The notes beneath the pieces were generated by a model. It was not told where the DNA came from and did no database searches. It worked only from the letters and a program-made list of their open reading frames with translations. DNA of 64,000 nt. Source: Fimbriimonadales bacterium (lineage in GTDB: Bacteria; Armatimonadota; Fimbriimonadia; Fimbriimonadales; ATM1). Below are positions 9,063 through 17,183 of the stretch, piece by piece; the stretch's first letter is position 1, and every line of letters starts with the position of its first letter. Location: positions 1-64,000 of the forward strand of contig JAHCHL010000017.1 of assembly GCA_026129745.1 (NCBI GenBank), written 5' to 3'. The position numbers and the translations under genes are program-made.

Positions 9063-10591
9063 CGGCCAGGATTCCATTCGACAGTCTTTCACTGTCAATT
9101 GTCTGCGCCGAATCTCAGGTCGCTGTAGGCTCGAATATTAGTAAAGTGATCCAGACAGACGAGTCGACCATTGTCTTTAGACTCAGTGGCCCACAATTCG
9201 ACGGCGAAATAACGATCTCTTGCGATCCCGTTTTTTATCGCATGCACCTCAATGCGGTTCGAGCAGCTACGAGCATGGAGCCTGGTCATTTCACAAGGAT
9301 GCTGAGAGACAAAATAGACGGAGGCAGGTTGCTCTCAATCGATCAAATTGGATTTGACAGAGTTGTTCATATCGAGATCGGTAAGTCAGAAGGCGAGTTC
9401 TTGTTGGCTGGCCAGTTCTTTGGATCGCACGCGAATCTCGTTCTCGTTTCGCACGAAGATCGAGTCTTGGCACAAATGCGCAAAGTAGGACACCAGCGAG
9501 TAGGGAAGGCTTATCAAGAGCCAACCCCAATTGTCGGATCAATTCAAGAGGCTTTGGACGTGCCCAAAGGAACCTCGCCGTTCCTCTTGGAGCAGTTGAA
9601 CGCTTACGGTGCGGACCGTGTCATCAACATGATCCGACAAGGACCACGCGTTCTTGTGAGAGGCATAGGGGCCTATGCATTCGCACCATACGGATGTGAG
9701 GCTATCGAGATGCCTTCGCTAAGTGCTGCGATCGAACAGTACGCACGAACAATGCTGCCACAAGTTCGCCGAAAGCAACGCGCATCGTCTCTTGAAGGCC
9801 AGCTCCGGAAGGCCCTTGAAGCACGTAAGCAAGCAGTCAAGCAAATGGACGCTTCGTTGAGTGCATCGACCCGATCAACAGAACTGCAAATGAAAGCCGA
9901 GCTATTGCTCGCGTTTGGCCCACAAGCTGACCAAGGTGCTAAATACATAGACGCAATCGACTATAGCGCCAATCCGATCAGAATTCCAATTAGTTCGAAT
10001 AAGACGTATGTAGAAGAAGCTGAGAATCTGTTTAAGAAGGCCAAGAATGCCAAAGAAAGGGCGCCGGAGATTGCCAAGAAGCGAGAGCGCATGGCAAGAG
10101 AAATCGTCGAAATCGAATCTGCGCTGCAGAGCTTGGCGCAACTCGAAAACCTCGAACAAGTCGAGGAGTTAGCAGCTAATCAACATTGGTTCTTGGAGCA
10201 AGCCCTCACCAGGCGCAAGCATGAACGTGACTTTTCGGGTCACAAGATCAAAATGATAGAATCACCATCTGGATTGCAGGTGCTATGGGGCGGGACTGCT
10301 GCTGCGAACGACTACCTAACGACACGAATCGCGAAAGGAAACGACATGTGGTTCCACGTGCGCGGACACTCGAGCGCACACGTTTTGCTCCAAACCGGAA
10401 ACAATCCCAGTAGGGCAAGCGCGGAAGATATTGAGTTCGCCGCTAAGATTGCTGCGAGATCGAGTGGACAGAAGCATGCAAAGCACGTACCGGTTGACTT
10501 TACGCTTGCCAAGTACGTTCGAAAGCCAAGAAAGTCTCCGCCAGGAACTGCGACCTACTCGAATGAAAAGACAATCTTTGTAGACCCATGA
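9059..10591 (+). CDS. rqcH: RqcH/NFACT ribosome quality-control protein
   Basis: A 510-residue NFACT-family protein (RqcH, FbpA-like, Rqc2/NEMF homologue), which binds stalled 50S-peptidyl-tRNA complexes and recruits tRNA-Ala to add alanine tails that mark nascent chains for degradation. The NFACT-N domain spans about residues 1-190 and holds the functionally essential Asp-Arg pair (D100-R101 in IGFDRVVHIEI). Two coiled-coil stretches follow (about 225-290 and 325-385), then the NFACT-R domain with MWFHVRGHSSAHVLL and KHVPVDFTLAKYVRKPR. It begins with GTG overlapping the ilvC stop by four bases and ends in an ATGA overlap with the next gene. It is somewhat shorter than Bacillus RqcH. Assignment is strong. 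Confidence 0.93.
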   Translation: MTARIPFDSLSLSIVCAESQVAVGSNISKVIQTDESTIVFRLSGPQFDGEITISCDPVFYRMHLNAVRAATSMEPGHFTRMLRDKIDGGRLLSIDQIGFDRVVHIEIGKSEGEFLLAGQFFGSHANLVLVSHEDRVLAQMRKVGHQRVGKAYQEPTPIVGSIQEALDVPKGTSPFLLEQLNAYGADRVINMIRQGPRVLVRGIGAYAFAPYGCEAIEMPSLSAAIEQYARTMLPQVRRKQRASSLEGQLRKALEARKQAVKQMDASLSASTRSTELQMKAELLLAFGPQADQGAKYIDAIDYSANPIRIPISSNKTYVEEAENLFKKAKNAKERAPEIAKKRERMAREIVEIESALQSLAQLENLEQVEELAANQHWFLEQALTRRKHERDFSGHKIKMIESPSGLQVLWGGTAAANDYLTTRIAKGNDMWFHVRGHSSAHVLLQTGNNPSRASAEDIEFAAKIAARSSGQKHAKHVPVDFTLAKYVRKPRKSPPGTATYSNEKTIFVDP

Positions 10592-11919
10592 ACTTTCTCG
10601 AAGCATTTGACAAAGGAACGAGAGGTGCGGCCTTAGACGCGATTCGCAGATCCTATCGATTCCTATACGAAAGCCAGCGAGTTGCGCCCGAAGACATTCG
10701 AGAATACAAACTAAGCAGGTTGAAAAAGACGTACTCCTATGCTAAGAAGCATGTGGCCTATTACCAAAAAGCGTACTCGCACTTACCAGATGCAATCGAC
10801 TCCTGGCAAGACTTCTTACAGCTGCCGATTCTAACGAGAGAAGATGCCTCCAGGGCTGGTGAAAAGCTCCGTGGTGATCAGCCGCCTCCCGGGGCGAGAC
10901 CGCTCGAAGCGATACGGACTTCGGGCACCACAGGAAATGTTGTGGAATGCATTCCAACAGAAGTCTCAGAACAGTTTAGGTCAGCGGTATCGCTTCGGGA
11001 GTTCGAATGGGCAGAAATCAACCCAGCAGGTTCAGCATTTCTTTTGCGCGCCCTCGTAAAGCCCGGACATCCTGACTCGGATGCACTGAGGAGCGGTGTG
11101 CGCGCACACAGTTGGGCTACCGGCTACATCGCACAATTCATAGATACAGGGCCAGGATACTTCATCGATGTGTCTGCATCGAGCAGGCACATCGCGGAGT
11201 TCTTGATTGCCGCTAAGCCTGACTTCATTCTTGCGTTTCCGTCAGCGCTAGCCGAAGTAGCGAAATGGGTTGATCCAATGCCTGTTCGATTTGTTCGTAC
11301 CATTGGCGAGACATTGCACGACGAATGGAGAGATCCCATCACAAAAGCTTTTGCTTGCAAGATACAAGACCTTTATAGCGCCCAGGAAGTCGGTCCAATA
11401 GCAGTTTCATGCCCTGATGGTGGCGGATATCATACAATGGACGAGTGGGTGCACGTCGAAATTCTCCGAGATGATGGAACACCTTGCGATCCGGGCGAAC
11501 AAGGGCGTGTCGTTGTTACTCACTTGCACCCGTATCTCACGCCATTTATCAGATACGATCTTGGGGATCGTGCAACGCGTGGAGGTTTGTGTAAGTGTGG
11601 TAGGTCACTCGCCACACTAGAAGAAATCCTGGGTAGGTCATTCGGGTTTGTTAGAATGCCGGATGGCACGATGCGATCTGCTTCGCCAATGTTTTATGCC
11701 TTTACAGGCATCGAAGGTCTCTTTGGAGCGCAAATCGAACAGCCTGCCATCAATGCGTTCAAGGTCGCAATCGTTGGCAATAATGCGGCTGTGCCACAAG
11801 TTGAGCATGCGATGCGTGAGACGGTTGGCGATTCCGCTTCGATTTCGATCGAAATAGTGAACGAGCTTTCGCGGTCAAATAGCGGAAAAATTGAAAGGTT
11901 TCGTTGGACCGGTAATTAA
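10588..11919 (+). CDS. PaaK/CapK-like adenylate-forming ligase
   Basis: A 443-residue adenylate-forming enzyme related to phenylacetate-CoA ligase (PaaK) and CapK-like proteins. The nucleotide-binding loop RTSGTTGN, a DLYSAQEVG acceptor block, the FIRYDLGDRA motif and a CKCGRS cysteine pair define the large domain; a small C-terminal domain ends in SNSGKIERFRW, with the lysine expected to serve adenylation. Substrate is not predictable. It overlaps rqcH by four bases (ATGA) and precedes trmFO. A clear paralogue lies at 34557-35915 with the same N-terminal pattern (A-IRR-Y/F-LYESQ), so the genome carries at least two of these ligases in different contexts. Confidence 0.85.
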   Translation: MNFLEAFDKGTRGAALDAIRRSYRFLYESQRVAPEDIREYKLSRLKKTYSYAKKHVAYYQKAYSHLPDAIDSWQDFLQLPILTREDASRAGEKLRGDQPPPGARPLEAIRTSGTTGNVVECIPTEVSEQFRSAVSLREFEWAEINPAGSAFLLRALVKPGHPDSDALRSGVRAHSWATGYIAQFIDTGPGYFIDVSASSRHIAEFLIAAKPDFILAFPSALAEVAKWVDPMPVRFVRTIGETLHDEWRDPITKAFACKIQDLYSAQEVGPIAVSCPDGGGYHTMDEWVHVEILRDDGTPCDPGEQGRVVVTHLHPYLTPFIRYDLGDRATRGGLCKCGRSLATLEEILGRSFGFVRMPDGTMRSASPMFYAFTGIEGLFGAQIEQPAINAFKVAIVGNNAAVPQVEHAMRETVGDSASISIEIVNELSRSNSGKIERFRWTGN

Positions 11920-11940
11920 CTCTCGGGTACTGTTCACAGC

Positions 11941-13305
11941 ATGACCGAGCGAATAGTGACAGTTGTCGGTGGTGGATTCGCTGGCTGCGAAGCCGCATGG
12001 GCGGCTGCCAATCGCGGCGCTCAAGTTAGGCTCTATGAAATGCGGCCTTCGAAGATGACGCCTGCACACAAAACTGACAAGTTAGCAGAACTTGTTTGCT
12101 CGAATAGCTTTAAGTCAACCAATCCGAACTCGCCTGCTGGCATCCTTAAGGCAGAAATGACGGCTTTGGGGTCACTGATGATTCCAACTGCGCTAAAGCA
12201 CACTGTGCCTGGCGGCGAGGCGCTCGCAGTAGACCGGGATGCGTTCGCTAAAGAGATGACGGAATGTATCGAATCTCACCACAATATCGAAGTCATTCGA
12301 TCAGAGTTCGACCCTGAAGCTTTCTACCCCTCATCCGGACCTCTCATTATTGCAACCGGCCCGCTTACAAGCGATGTCGTCTCGACATGGCTCGCGAAAA
12401 TTACGGGTCGAACGCACCTCTACTTCTATGACGCAGTAAGTCCAACGGTTACATCAGAAAGCATCGACCGCTCAATCGTGTGGCTGCAAAGTCGATATGA
12501 CAAAGGGGACGCCGCGTATTTGAATTGTCCGTTTACGAAACAGCAATACGAGCAGTTCATCGATGCATTGCTTCGCGCAGAGCAATCACCTCTTCATGAC
12601 TTTGAAAAGGGAAAGTACTTCGAAGGCTGCATGCCGATCGAAGAAATAGCTGCGCGAGGACGAGATAGTTTAAGGTTTGGAAACTTCAAGCCGGTCGGGC
12701 TAAGGAATCCGAATACCGGCGAAAGAGCTTATGCGGTTGTACAGCTCAGGCCAGAAAATCGGGAAGGGACACTCTACTCATTGGTCGCATGCCAGACGAG
12801 AATGAAGTGGGGTGCGCAGAAAGAAGTGCTAAGGATGATTCCTGGGCTAGAGAATGCAGAGTTTGTGAGGCTGGGTGTGATTCACCGGAACACCTACGTA
12901 GACTCGCCAAGAGTGCTGAACTCCAATCTTTCGCTCGATCCTGACCGGACCAGCCTGCCTAACGGTGCCGCGGTATTCCTTGCGGGGCAGCTGACGGGTG
13001 TCGAAGGATATGTTGAGAGCGGTGCCATCGGAATTCTTGCCGGAATAGCCGCAATCCACAAATTGGAAGGATCGCCATGGATCGCGCCTCCGCGCCAATC
13101 AGCATATGGCAGCCTGCTCGCTCACGTAACCAACGATGCGACGCCGGATTTTGCACCGATGAACATAAATTGGGGGCTCTTCCCAGATCCGGAGCCGACC
13201 ATCAAGGACAAGTCTGCTCGGCGAGAAGTAAAGTTAAGAACAGCGAGGTCCAGCTTCGATTCGTGGCTTGCTGGCTTGTCGAACACGCTCGTAAGCGCAG
13301 GATAG
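11941..13305 (+). CDS. trmFO: tRNA uracil-54 C5-methyltransferase TrmFO
   Basis: A 454-residue folate/FAD-dependent methyltransferase that makes T54 in tRNA using methylenetetrahydrofolate. The FAD-binding Rossmann motif VVGGGFAGCEAAWA starts at residue 6. The characteristic RLYEMRPSKMTPAHKTD and LVCSNSFKS (with the active-site Cys) follow, then SNLSLDP near residue 330 and the second FAD block GQLTGVEGYVESGAIGILAG. Length is typical. It starts 21 bases after the PaaK-like gene on the same strand, so it probably belongs to the same plus-strand run. This organism therefore uses the TrmFO rather than the SAM-dependent TrmA route for T54 (inference). Confidence 0.96.
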   Translation: MTERIVTVVGGGFAGCEAAWAAANRGAQVRLYEMRPSKMTPAHKTDKLAELVCSNSFKSTNPNSPAGILKAEMTALGSLMIPTALKHTVPGGEALAVDRDAFAKEMTECIESHHNIEVIRSEFDPEAFYPSSGPLIIATGPLTSDVVSTWLAKITGRTHLYFYDAVSPTVTSESIDRSIVWLQSRYDKGDAAYLNCPFTKQQYEQFIDALLRAEQSPLHDFEKGKYFEGCMPIEEIAARGRDSLRFGNFKPVGLRNPNTGERAYAVVQLRPENREGTLYSLVACQTRMKWGAQKEVLRMIPGLENAEFVRLGVIHRNTYVDSPRVLNSNLSLDPDRTSLPNGAAVFLAGQLTGVEGYVESGAIGILAGIAAIHKLEGSPWIAPPRQSAYGSLLAHVTNDATPDFAPMNINWGLFPDPEPTIKDKSARREVKLRTARSSFDSWLAGLSNTLVSAG

Positions 13306-13330
13306 CCAATTTGTTACAGAATTGAAAGCG

Positions 13331-14476
13331 ATGACGAACTTCATCGCAATGCTCGCACTTTCCGCTCAAGTCCCCATTCCTGCAACGCGTGGAGACGTTG
13401 TTGTGCCAGCAATTCGAGAATCCCCGCTAAGTGTCCGAGTTCTGGTCTTGAATTTCGATCCCTTTGTCACGGTCGACGGGAAAAGGATAAGACTTCATAT
13501 TGCAGGCGGCTGGAACGACCCTCGCGAACTTGCGAAAGGCTACATGGACGACGTCAAGAAGGGAAGTCGTGGATACATCGAATATGCGATAGTCGACTGG
13601 CGCGACATAGACGAGTTTCCACAAAAGGTCGACGGATTTAGGTACACGGCAGAGTCATACATGAATTGCCTTCAAAACGGGCAATGGCATCAACCCGATG
13701 GGCTTGACTATCCGATGATGGCTAAGAACAACGGAATCGCGGCGCTGCTCAATTCGGGCAAGATAGATGAAGTGTGGATGTTCGGCGCCCCTTACTTCGG
13801 CTTCTGGGAATCCGCAATGATCGGTCCAGGAGCGTTCTTCATCAATGGGGGGGTCTATCCTGATGATTCGTTTCGAAGGCCCATCGCAATTATGGGATTC
13901 AATTACGAAAGAGGCGTCGCAGAAATGTTGCATAACCTGTGTCATCGGGCAGAAAGCACAATGTCACGGTTCTTCGGAGGCTGGAAAGTCGAAGAGCTGA
14001 CGACTCCTTGGGCAAGATTCGCAGCGAATGAAAAGCAGAGCGGTACCGCCGCAGTCGGCACATGCCATTATCCTCCCAACGCTGAGAAAGATTACGACTA
14101 TGCGAATGAACGATTCGTCGATAGCACAGCGAATGATTGGCTAAATTGGCCGAATCTTACGGGAAAAAAAGAGCGAATCAATCGTGAGGCTTGGGGCGGA
14201 CCCGATTATCATCGAAACTATATGATCTGGTGGTTCACACGCTTGCCGAATGCGTATGGAATCGACGCTGAAGGGCGACCACTCAATTGGTGGAAGTACC
14301 TATTCAGATTCACAGAATACGGCGAGGACGGCAAGCCGAAGCCGCGAACTCAGTTAAGGAGCGATCTCCCAGCGGACCAGGTCATATCGAACGCTCCCAC
14401 CAAGCGCAACTGCGCCATCTTCATACAGCTTCAAGCTTGCCCTAACCTCTCCGGATACGCCGTGGACGAATCGTGA
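13331..14476 (+). CDS. Secreted protein of unknown function
   Basis: A roughly 380-residue protein I do not recognise. It starts with a short hydrophobic stretch (MTNFIAMLALSAQVPIP) that could be a signal peptide; a TTG nine bases upstream is an alternative start. The body is rich in Trp, Tyr, Phe and Asn, e.g. YAIVDWRDIDEFP, EVWMFGAPYFGFWESAM and DYHRNYMIWWFTRLP, and includes a segment MLHNLCHRAESTMSRFFG that could be a metal or active site (LHNLCHRAE), though this is speculation. The last 123 bases overlap the convergent subtilase gene in antisense; the final residues there lose the aromatic-rich character, so the original stop may have been displaced by a frameshift or deletion. It lies 25 bases after trmFO. 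Confidence 0.75.
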   Translation: MTNFIAMLALSAQVPIPATRGDVVVPAIRESPLSVRVLVLNFDPFVTVDGKRIRLHIAGGWNDPRELAKGYMDDVKKGSRGYIEYAIVDWRDIDEFPQKVDGFRYTAESYMNCLQNGQWHQPDGLDYPMMAKNNGIAALLNSGKIDEVWMFGAPYFGFWESAMIGPGAFFINGGVYPDDSFRRPIAIMGFNYERGVAEMLHNLCHRAESTMSRFFGGWKVEELTTPWARFAANEKQSGTAAVGTCHYPPNAEKDYDYANERFVDSTANDWLNWPNLTGKKERINREAWGGPDYHRNYMIWWFTRLPNAYGIDAEGRPLNWWKYLFRFTEYGEDGKPKPRTQLRSDLPADQVISNAPTKRNCAIFIQLQACPNLSGYAVDES

Positions 14477-16042
14477 CGGGTTCGAAGTGATCGTCACAAC
14501 GGCGAACGCATCGCCAGAGGTGCCAGCTCTCAAGTCCACTTGCTCATAGCTGTTGGTCACATAGTTGAACAGTTCAAGCTTCAGATTGACCGGAAAAGTC
14601 GAAGCGGACTGCTCAACGGCAAAGATGAGTTTGCTCGGATTCAAAACGCTGCTTGTTCCGGTTACGACTACATTCGTCGAGTGACTGCCTAAACCGATTG
14701 GCGGAGCAGTTCGCACGACAAGTTTGTTGTCATCACTCTGCAAGAGAGATTGGAGGTTGCCGCCAATTTGTGTGCCAAATAGAACATTCAAGCCATTGGG
14801 AGTCACCATGACCGTTTCGCTCATTGCCTTCCCAAGGTCGACTCGGCCGTGCCCGAAAGTATTGTCCTTTCCAGGCGGTCCAAGATCCACGCAAGTTGCG
14901 AACAGAAGCGCTTCAGCCTCATCTGGTGTCAGCCATGGATACCGCGCATAGATCATCGCAATCACACCATTAGCAACAGGAGCCGCCATCGATGTCCCAC
15001 TCATGTTTCCATAGGAATTGTTTCGCAGAGTGGCGTAGATATTAACGCCTGGAGCGACGACATCGATCGCTGGGCCATAGTTCGAAAAACTCGCTTTAGT
15101 GTCGCTCGATGTCGTGGCCCCGACGATGATGACATTCGGGTGATCGGCAGTCAGATTCGCATTGCTATTTCCAGCCGCCCAAAGATACGAGGATCCACGT
15201 GCTCTGATATAAGCACCCGTCGTATTGACTGCGCTGCTCGAAACTCCCGAATAGCTCGTGCTGACAGTCTTGGCACCATTGTCGACGGCCCAGCGTGCTC
15301 CCCGCGTCAAAACTTCGATGGATGAACTTCCACCTGATGTGTTTGAAACGCGCACCATCATCGTGCGGAAGTTCCACCCAACTCCTGCAACTCCGATCGA
15401 GTTGTTCGTTACAGCCGATCCTGTACCAGCGACATGCGTGCCGTGGCCGTTCAGGTCCGTGACTTGTCCTCCATTGACTTCGGCAATTTGATCGACAGCG
15501 TTGTATCCAGGTATTCGATTCGGCGCGAGATCGGGATGATTGACATCGATACCGGTGTCGGTGTACGCAATGATTTGAGTCGGGTTGCCGACCAGAACGC
15601 TCCAACCCATAGGCGCCTGGATTTTTGGCAAGTGCCATTGCTGACCATAGTTCGGGTCATTCGGAACGGAGATAGGATAAACGCGCCAATTCGGTTCGAC
15701 ATACTCATAAAGACCCGTCCGCATTAGATCGGCGCTGAGTGTGTTTTCGCTGCTTCCCATTGGTACTTGCACAATAAACTCGTCGGTCTCAGGATAGTAA
15801 CGGAGGCTTATAGGATAGACCCTTTCTCTTGCTCGATTGATCAGTCGGAGTGCTGCTAAGTGATTGCCGGTTCGCGCAATGAGCGTCTCCATTTGGTGCG
15901 GTCGGACGATCATCTCGCCCGTGAATTCCATTTCGCCAGGAATTTCGACAAAGTTTCTGAAACCGGGGTCGGCTAATTGGCCAAATCCCGCTGAAAAGGC
16001 CAACAATGCGATTGCAACAGAAGCAGGGAATTTGTACTGCAC
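14354..16042 (-). CDS. Secreted S8 family serine peptidase (subtilase)
   Basis: A 562-residue subtilisin-like protease with a signal peptide (residues 1-22, hydrophobic VAIALLAFSAGFG). A propeptide-like region follows to about residue 120, then the catalytic domain. The triad is complete: Asp162 in AYTDTGIDVNHPDL, His200 in LNGHGTHVAGT and Ser351 in NMSGTSMAAPVANG, with the oxyanion Asn292 in AAGNSN. A C-terminal beta-rich domain (about 425-562) lacks an obvious sorting motif. Translation begins with GTG, preceded by GGAGG eight bases upstream. The 5' leader is strongly structured (see 16064-16131). The 3' end overlaps the convergent unknown gene by 123 bases. Confidence 0.94.
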   Translation of the reverse strand: MQYKFPASVAIALLAFSAGFGQLADPGFRNFVEIPGEMEFTGEMIVRPHQMETLIARTGNHLAALRLINRARERVYPISLRYYPETDEFIVQVPMGSSENTLSADLMRTGLYEYVEPNWRVYPISVPNDPNYGQQWHLPKIQAPMGWSVLVGNPTQIIAYTDTGIDVNHPDLAPNRIPGYNAVDQIAEVNGGQVTDLNGHGTHVAGTGSAVTNNSIGVAGVGWNFRTMMVRVSNTSGGSSSIEVLTRGARWAVDNGAKTVSTSYSGVSSSAVNTTGAYIRARGSSYLWAAGNSNANLTADHPNVIIVGATTSSDTKASFSNYGPAIDVVAPGVNIYATLRNNSYGNMSGTSMAAPVANGVIAMIYARYPWLTPDEAEALLFATCVDLGPPGKDNTFGHGRVDLGKAMSETVMVTPNGLNVLFGTQIGGNLQSLLQSDDNKLVVRTAPPIGLGSHSTNVVVTGTSSVLNPSKLIFAVEQSASTFPVNLKLELFNYVTNSYEQVDLRAGTSGDAFAVVTITSNPSRFVHGVSGEVRASLKLYEDGAVALGGSVRYDLVRWEIAP

Positions 16043-16063
16043 GGTCTTGTCCTCCAGGTTGTC

Positions 16064-16131
16064 ATCGCGGGGAGGGGCCCCTTGAGGGTAGGCGCTCGGA
16101 CAGGCACTGCGCCGGCCCCAGCCTCCGCGAC
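16064..16131 (-). promoter_or_regulatory. Strong hairpin in the leader of the subtilase gene
   Basis: The 92 bases between the upstream terminator and the GTG of the subtilase can fold into a three-tier hairpin: 16065-16072 pairs with 16123-16130, 16074-16079 with 16114-16119 (GGGGCC/GGCCCC), and 16091-16095 with 16109-16113 (GGCGC/GCGCC). The pairing leaves the ribosome-binding site just outside the outer stem. No U-tract follows, so it is not an ordinary terminator. It may be a regulatory or stabilising leader; I match it to no known riboswitch. Confidence 0.4.
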
Positions 16132-16134
16132 AGC

Positions 16135-16159
16135 AAAAAGACGGGCTTGGGAGGCCCGA
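16135..16159 (-). terminator. Intrinsic terminator of the universal stress gene
   Basis: On the minus strand, a CGGGC/GCCCG stem with a seven-base loop is followed by TCTTTTT, starting a few bases after the stop codon of the universal stress protein. This is a standard Rho-independent layout and separates that gene from the subtilase. Confidence 0.75.
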
Positions 16160-16162
16160 AGT

Positions 16163-17074
16163 TCATGCTTTCGAAGAGTCTTTCGATGGAACGCGAAGGA
16201 TGAACACTGAATACGACTCGGAAACGACCTGATGGAGGGACTTGCTCCCAAACTTCAAGCGATGGAAGAAACCATGGCCTTGCGCACCCATGATGACGAG
16301 TTCGGACCCAGTCGAAATCATTACATCGTGAATCACGTCGTTGGGATGCCCATCCACAATTTTGATCTCGATTGATGGAGCGATAGATTTGAGCTTTTCT
16401 GCTGTCTGATTCGAAAGTTCGACTAACTTCTCAGCGATCCACTTGGGTGCTTCGTGGCTCAGTGCAGGTAAGCCGCGAACCAGCAAAGCCGCTACTCCGT
16501 GCTCGATTTCATTCGCTGTAACAAGAGTCGCAGCATCGATTCCCCTAGGGGCCAGTCGAATCAGTTCTTCTATGCACTGATCAAAGTAGGGAGAATGATC
16601 CGTCGCAATGACTGCCTTTAATCCATTAGTAGATTCCGATTTGCCTTTGACCACCAATATGCTTTGGTTTGCACCCGCGACGACCGCCCTCGTGGTGCTG
16701 CCCATAAGGAATGTCCGAATACTGCCTTTGGGGCTTGGGCAGACAATGATCAGATTGCTTTCGTGCTTATCAGCGAATTCGACGAGCGCACGGGCTGGGT
16801 TTCCGCTGGTCATCCAAGTCTGTGCTTGAATCCCGTGCTCAGATGCGAACCGCTTTGCAATCTCCAACGACTCTCGGCCCTCGCTTTCAAGTGTTGCGTG
16901 GTGAGATGATGGCGGAGCCTCTTCGCTCAGGCCATCGGGGAATCTGCTGTCCGTTGCAGACGATGGGATGCAATGGAGCAAGTCGACGGTAAGGTCAGGA
17001 AAGTCGAGTTGGCGCAATAGGCGGATTGCATTCTCGTGGCCTGATCCCCTTTCGATTCCCAGCAACGCCTTCAT
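16163..17074 (-). CDS. Tandem-domain universal stress protein
   Basis: A 303-residue protein made of two UspA domains (about 1-145 and 150-300). Each domain ends in the ATP-binding type glycine motif: LIIVCPSPKGSIRTFLMGSTTRAVV in the first, in degenerate form, and VIMGAQGHGFFHRLKFGSKSLHQVV in the second, which is close to the consensus G-2x-G-9x-G-S/T. Tandem UspA proteins are cytoplasmic stress-response factors; the exact role is unknown. The gene stands alone with its own terminator. The 109-base region upstream is shared with the divergent pilus ATPase gene. Confidence 0.9.
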   Translation of the reverse strand: MKALLGIERGSGHENAIRLLRQLDFPDLTVDLLHCIPSSATDSRFPDGLSEEAPPSSHHATLESEGRESLEIAKRFASEHGIQAQTWMTSGNPARALVEFADKHESNLIIVCPSPKGSIRTFLMGSTTRAVVAGANQSILVVKGKSESTNGLKAVIATDHSPYFDQCIEELIRLAPRGIDAATLVTANEIEHGVAALLVRGLPALSHEAPKWIAEKLVELSNQTAEKLKSIAPSIEIKIVDGHPNDVIHDVMISTGSELVIMGAQGHGFFHRLKFGSKSLHQVVSESYSVFILRVPSKDSSKA

Positions 17075-17183
17075 GAGACCGCAATATACCAGCGCTCAAG
17101 AGCCAACGAATTCACCAGCCTCCAACGTCCTATGCCTGCGGCGGTAACATTCCGCACATCCCGATAAGGGAACACACAATAAG

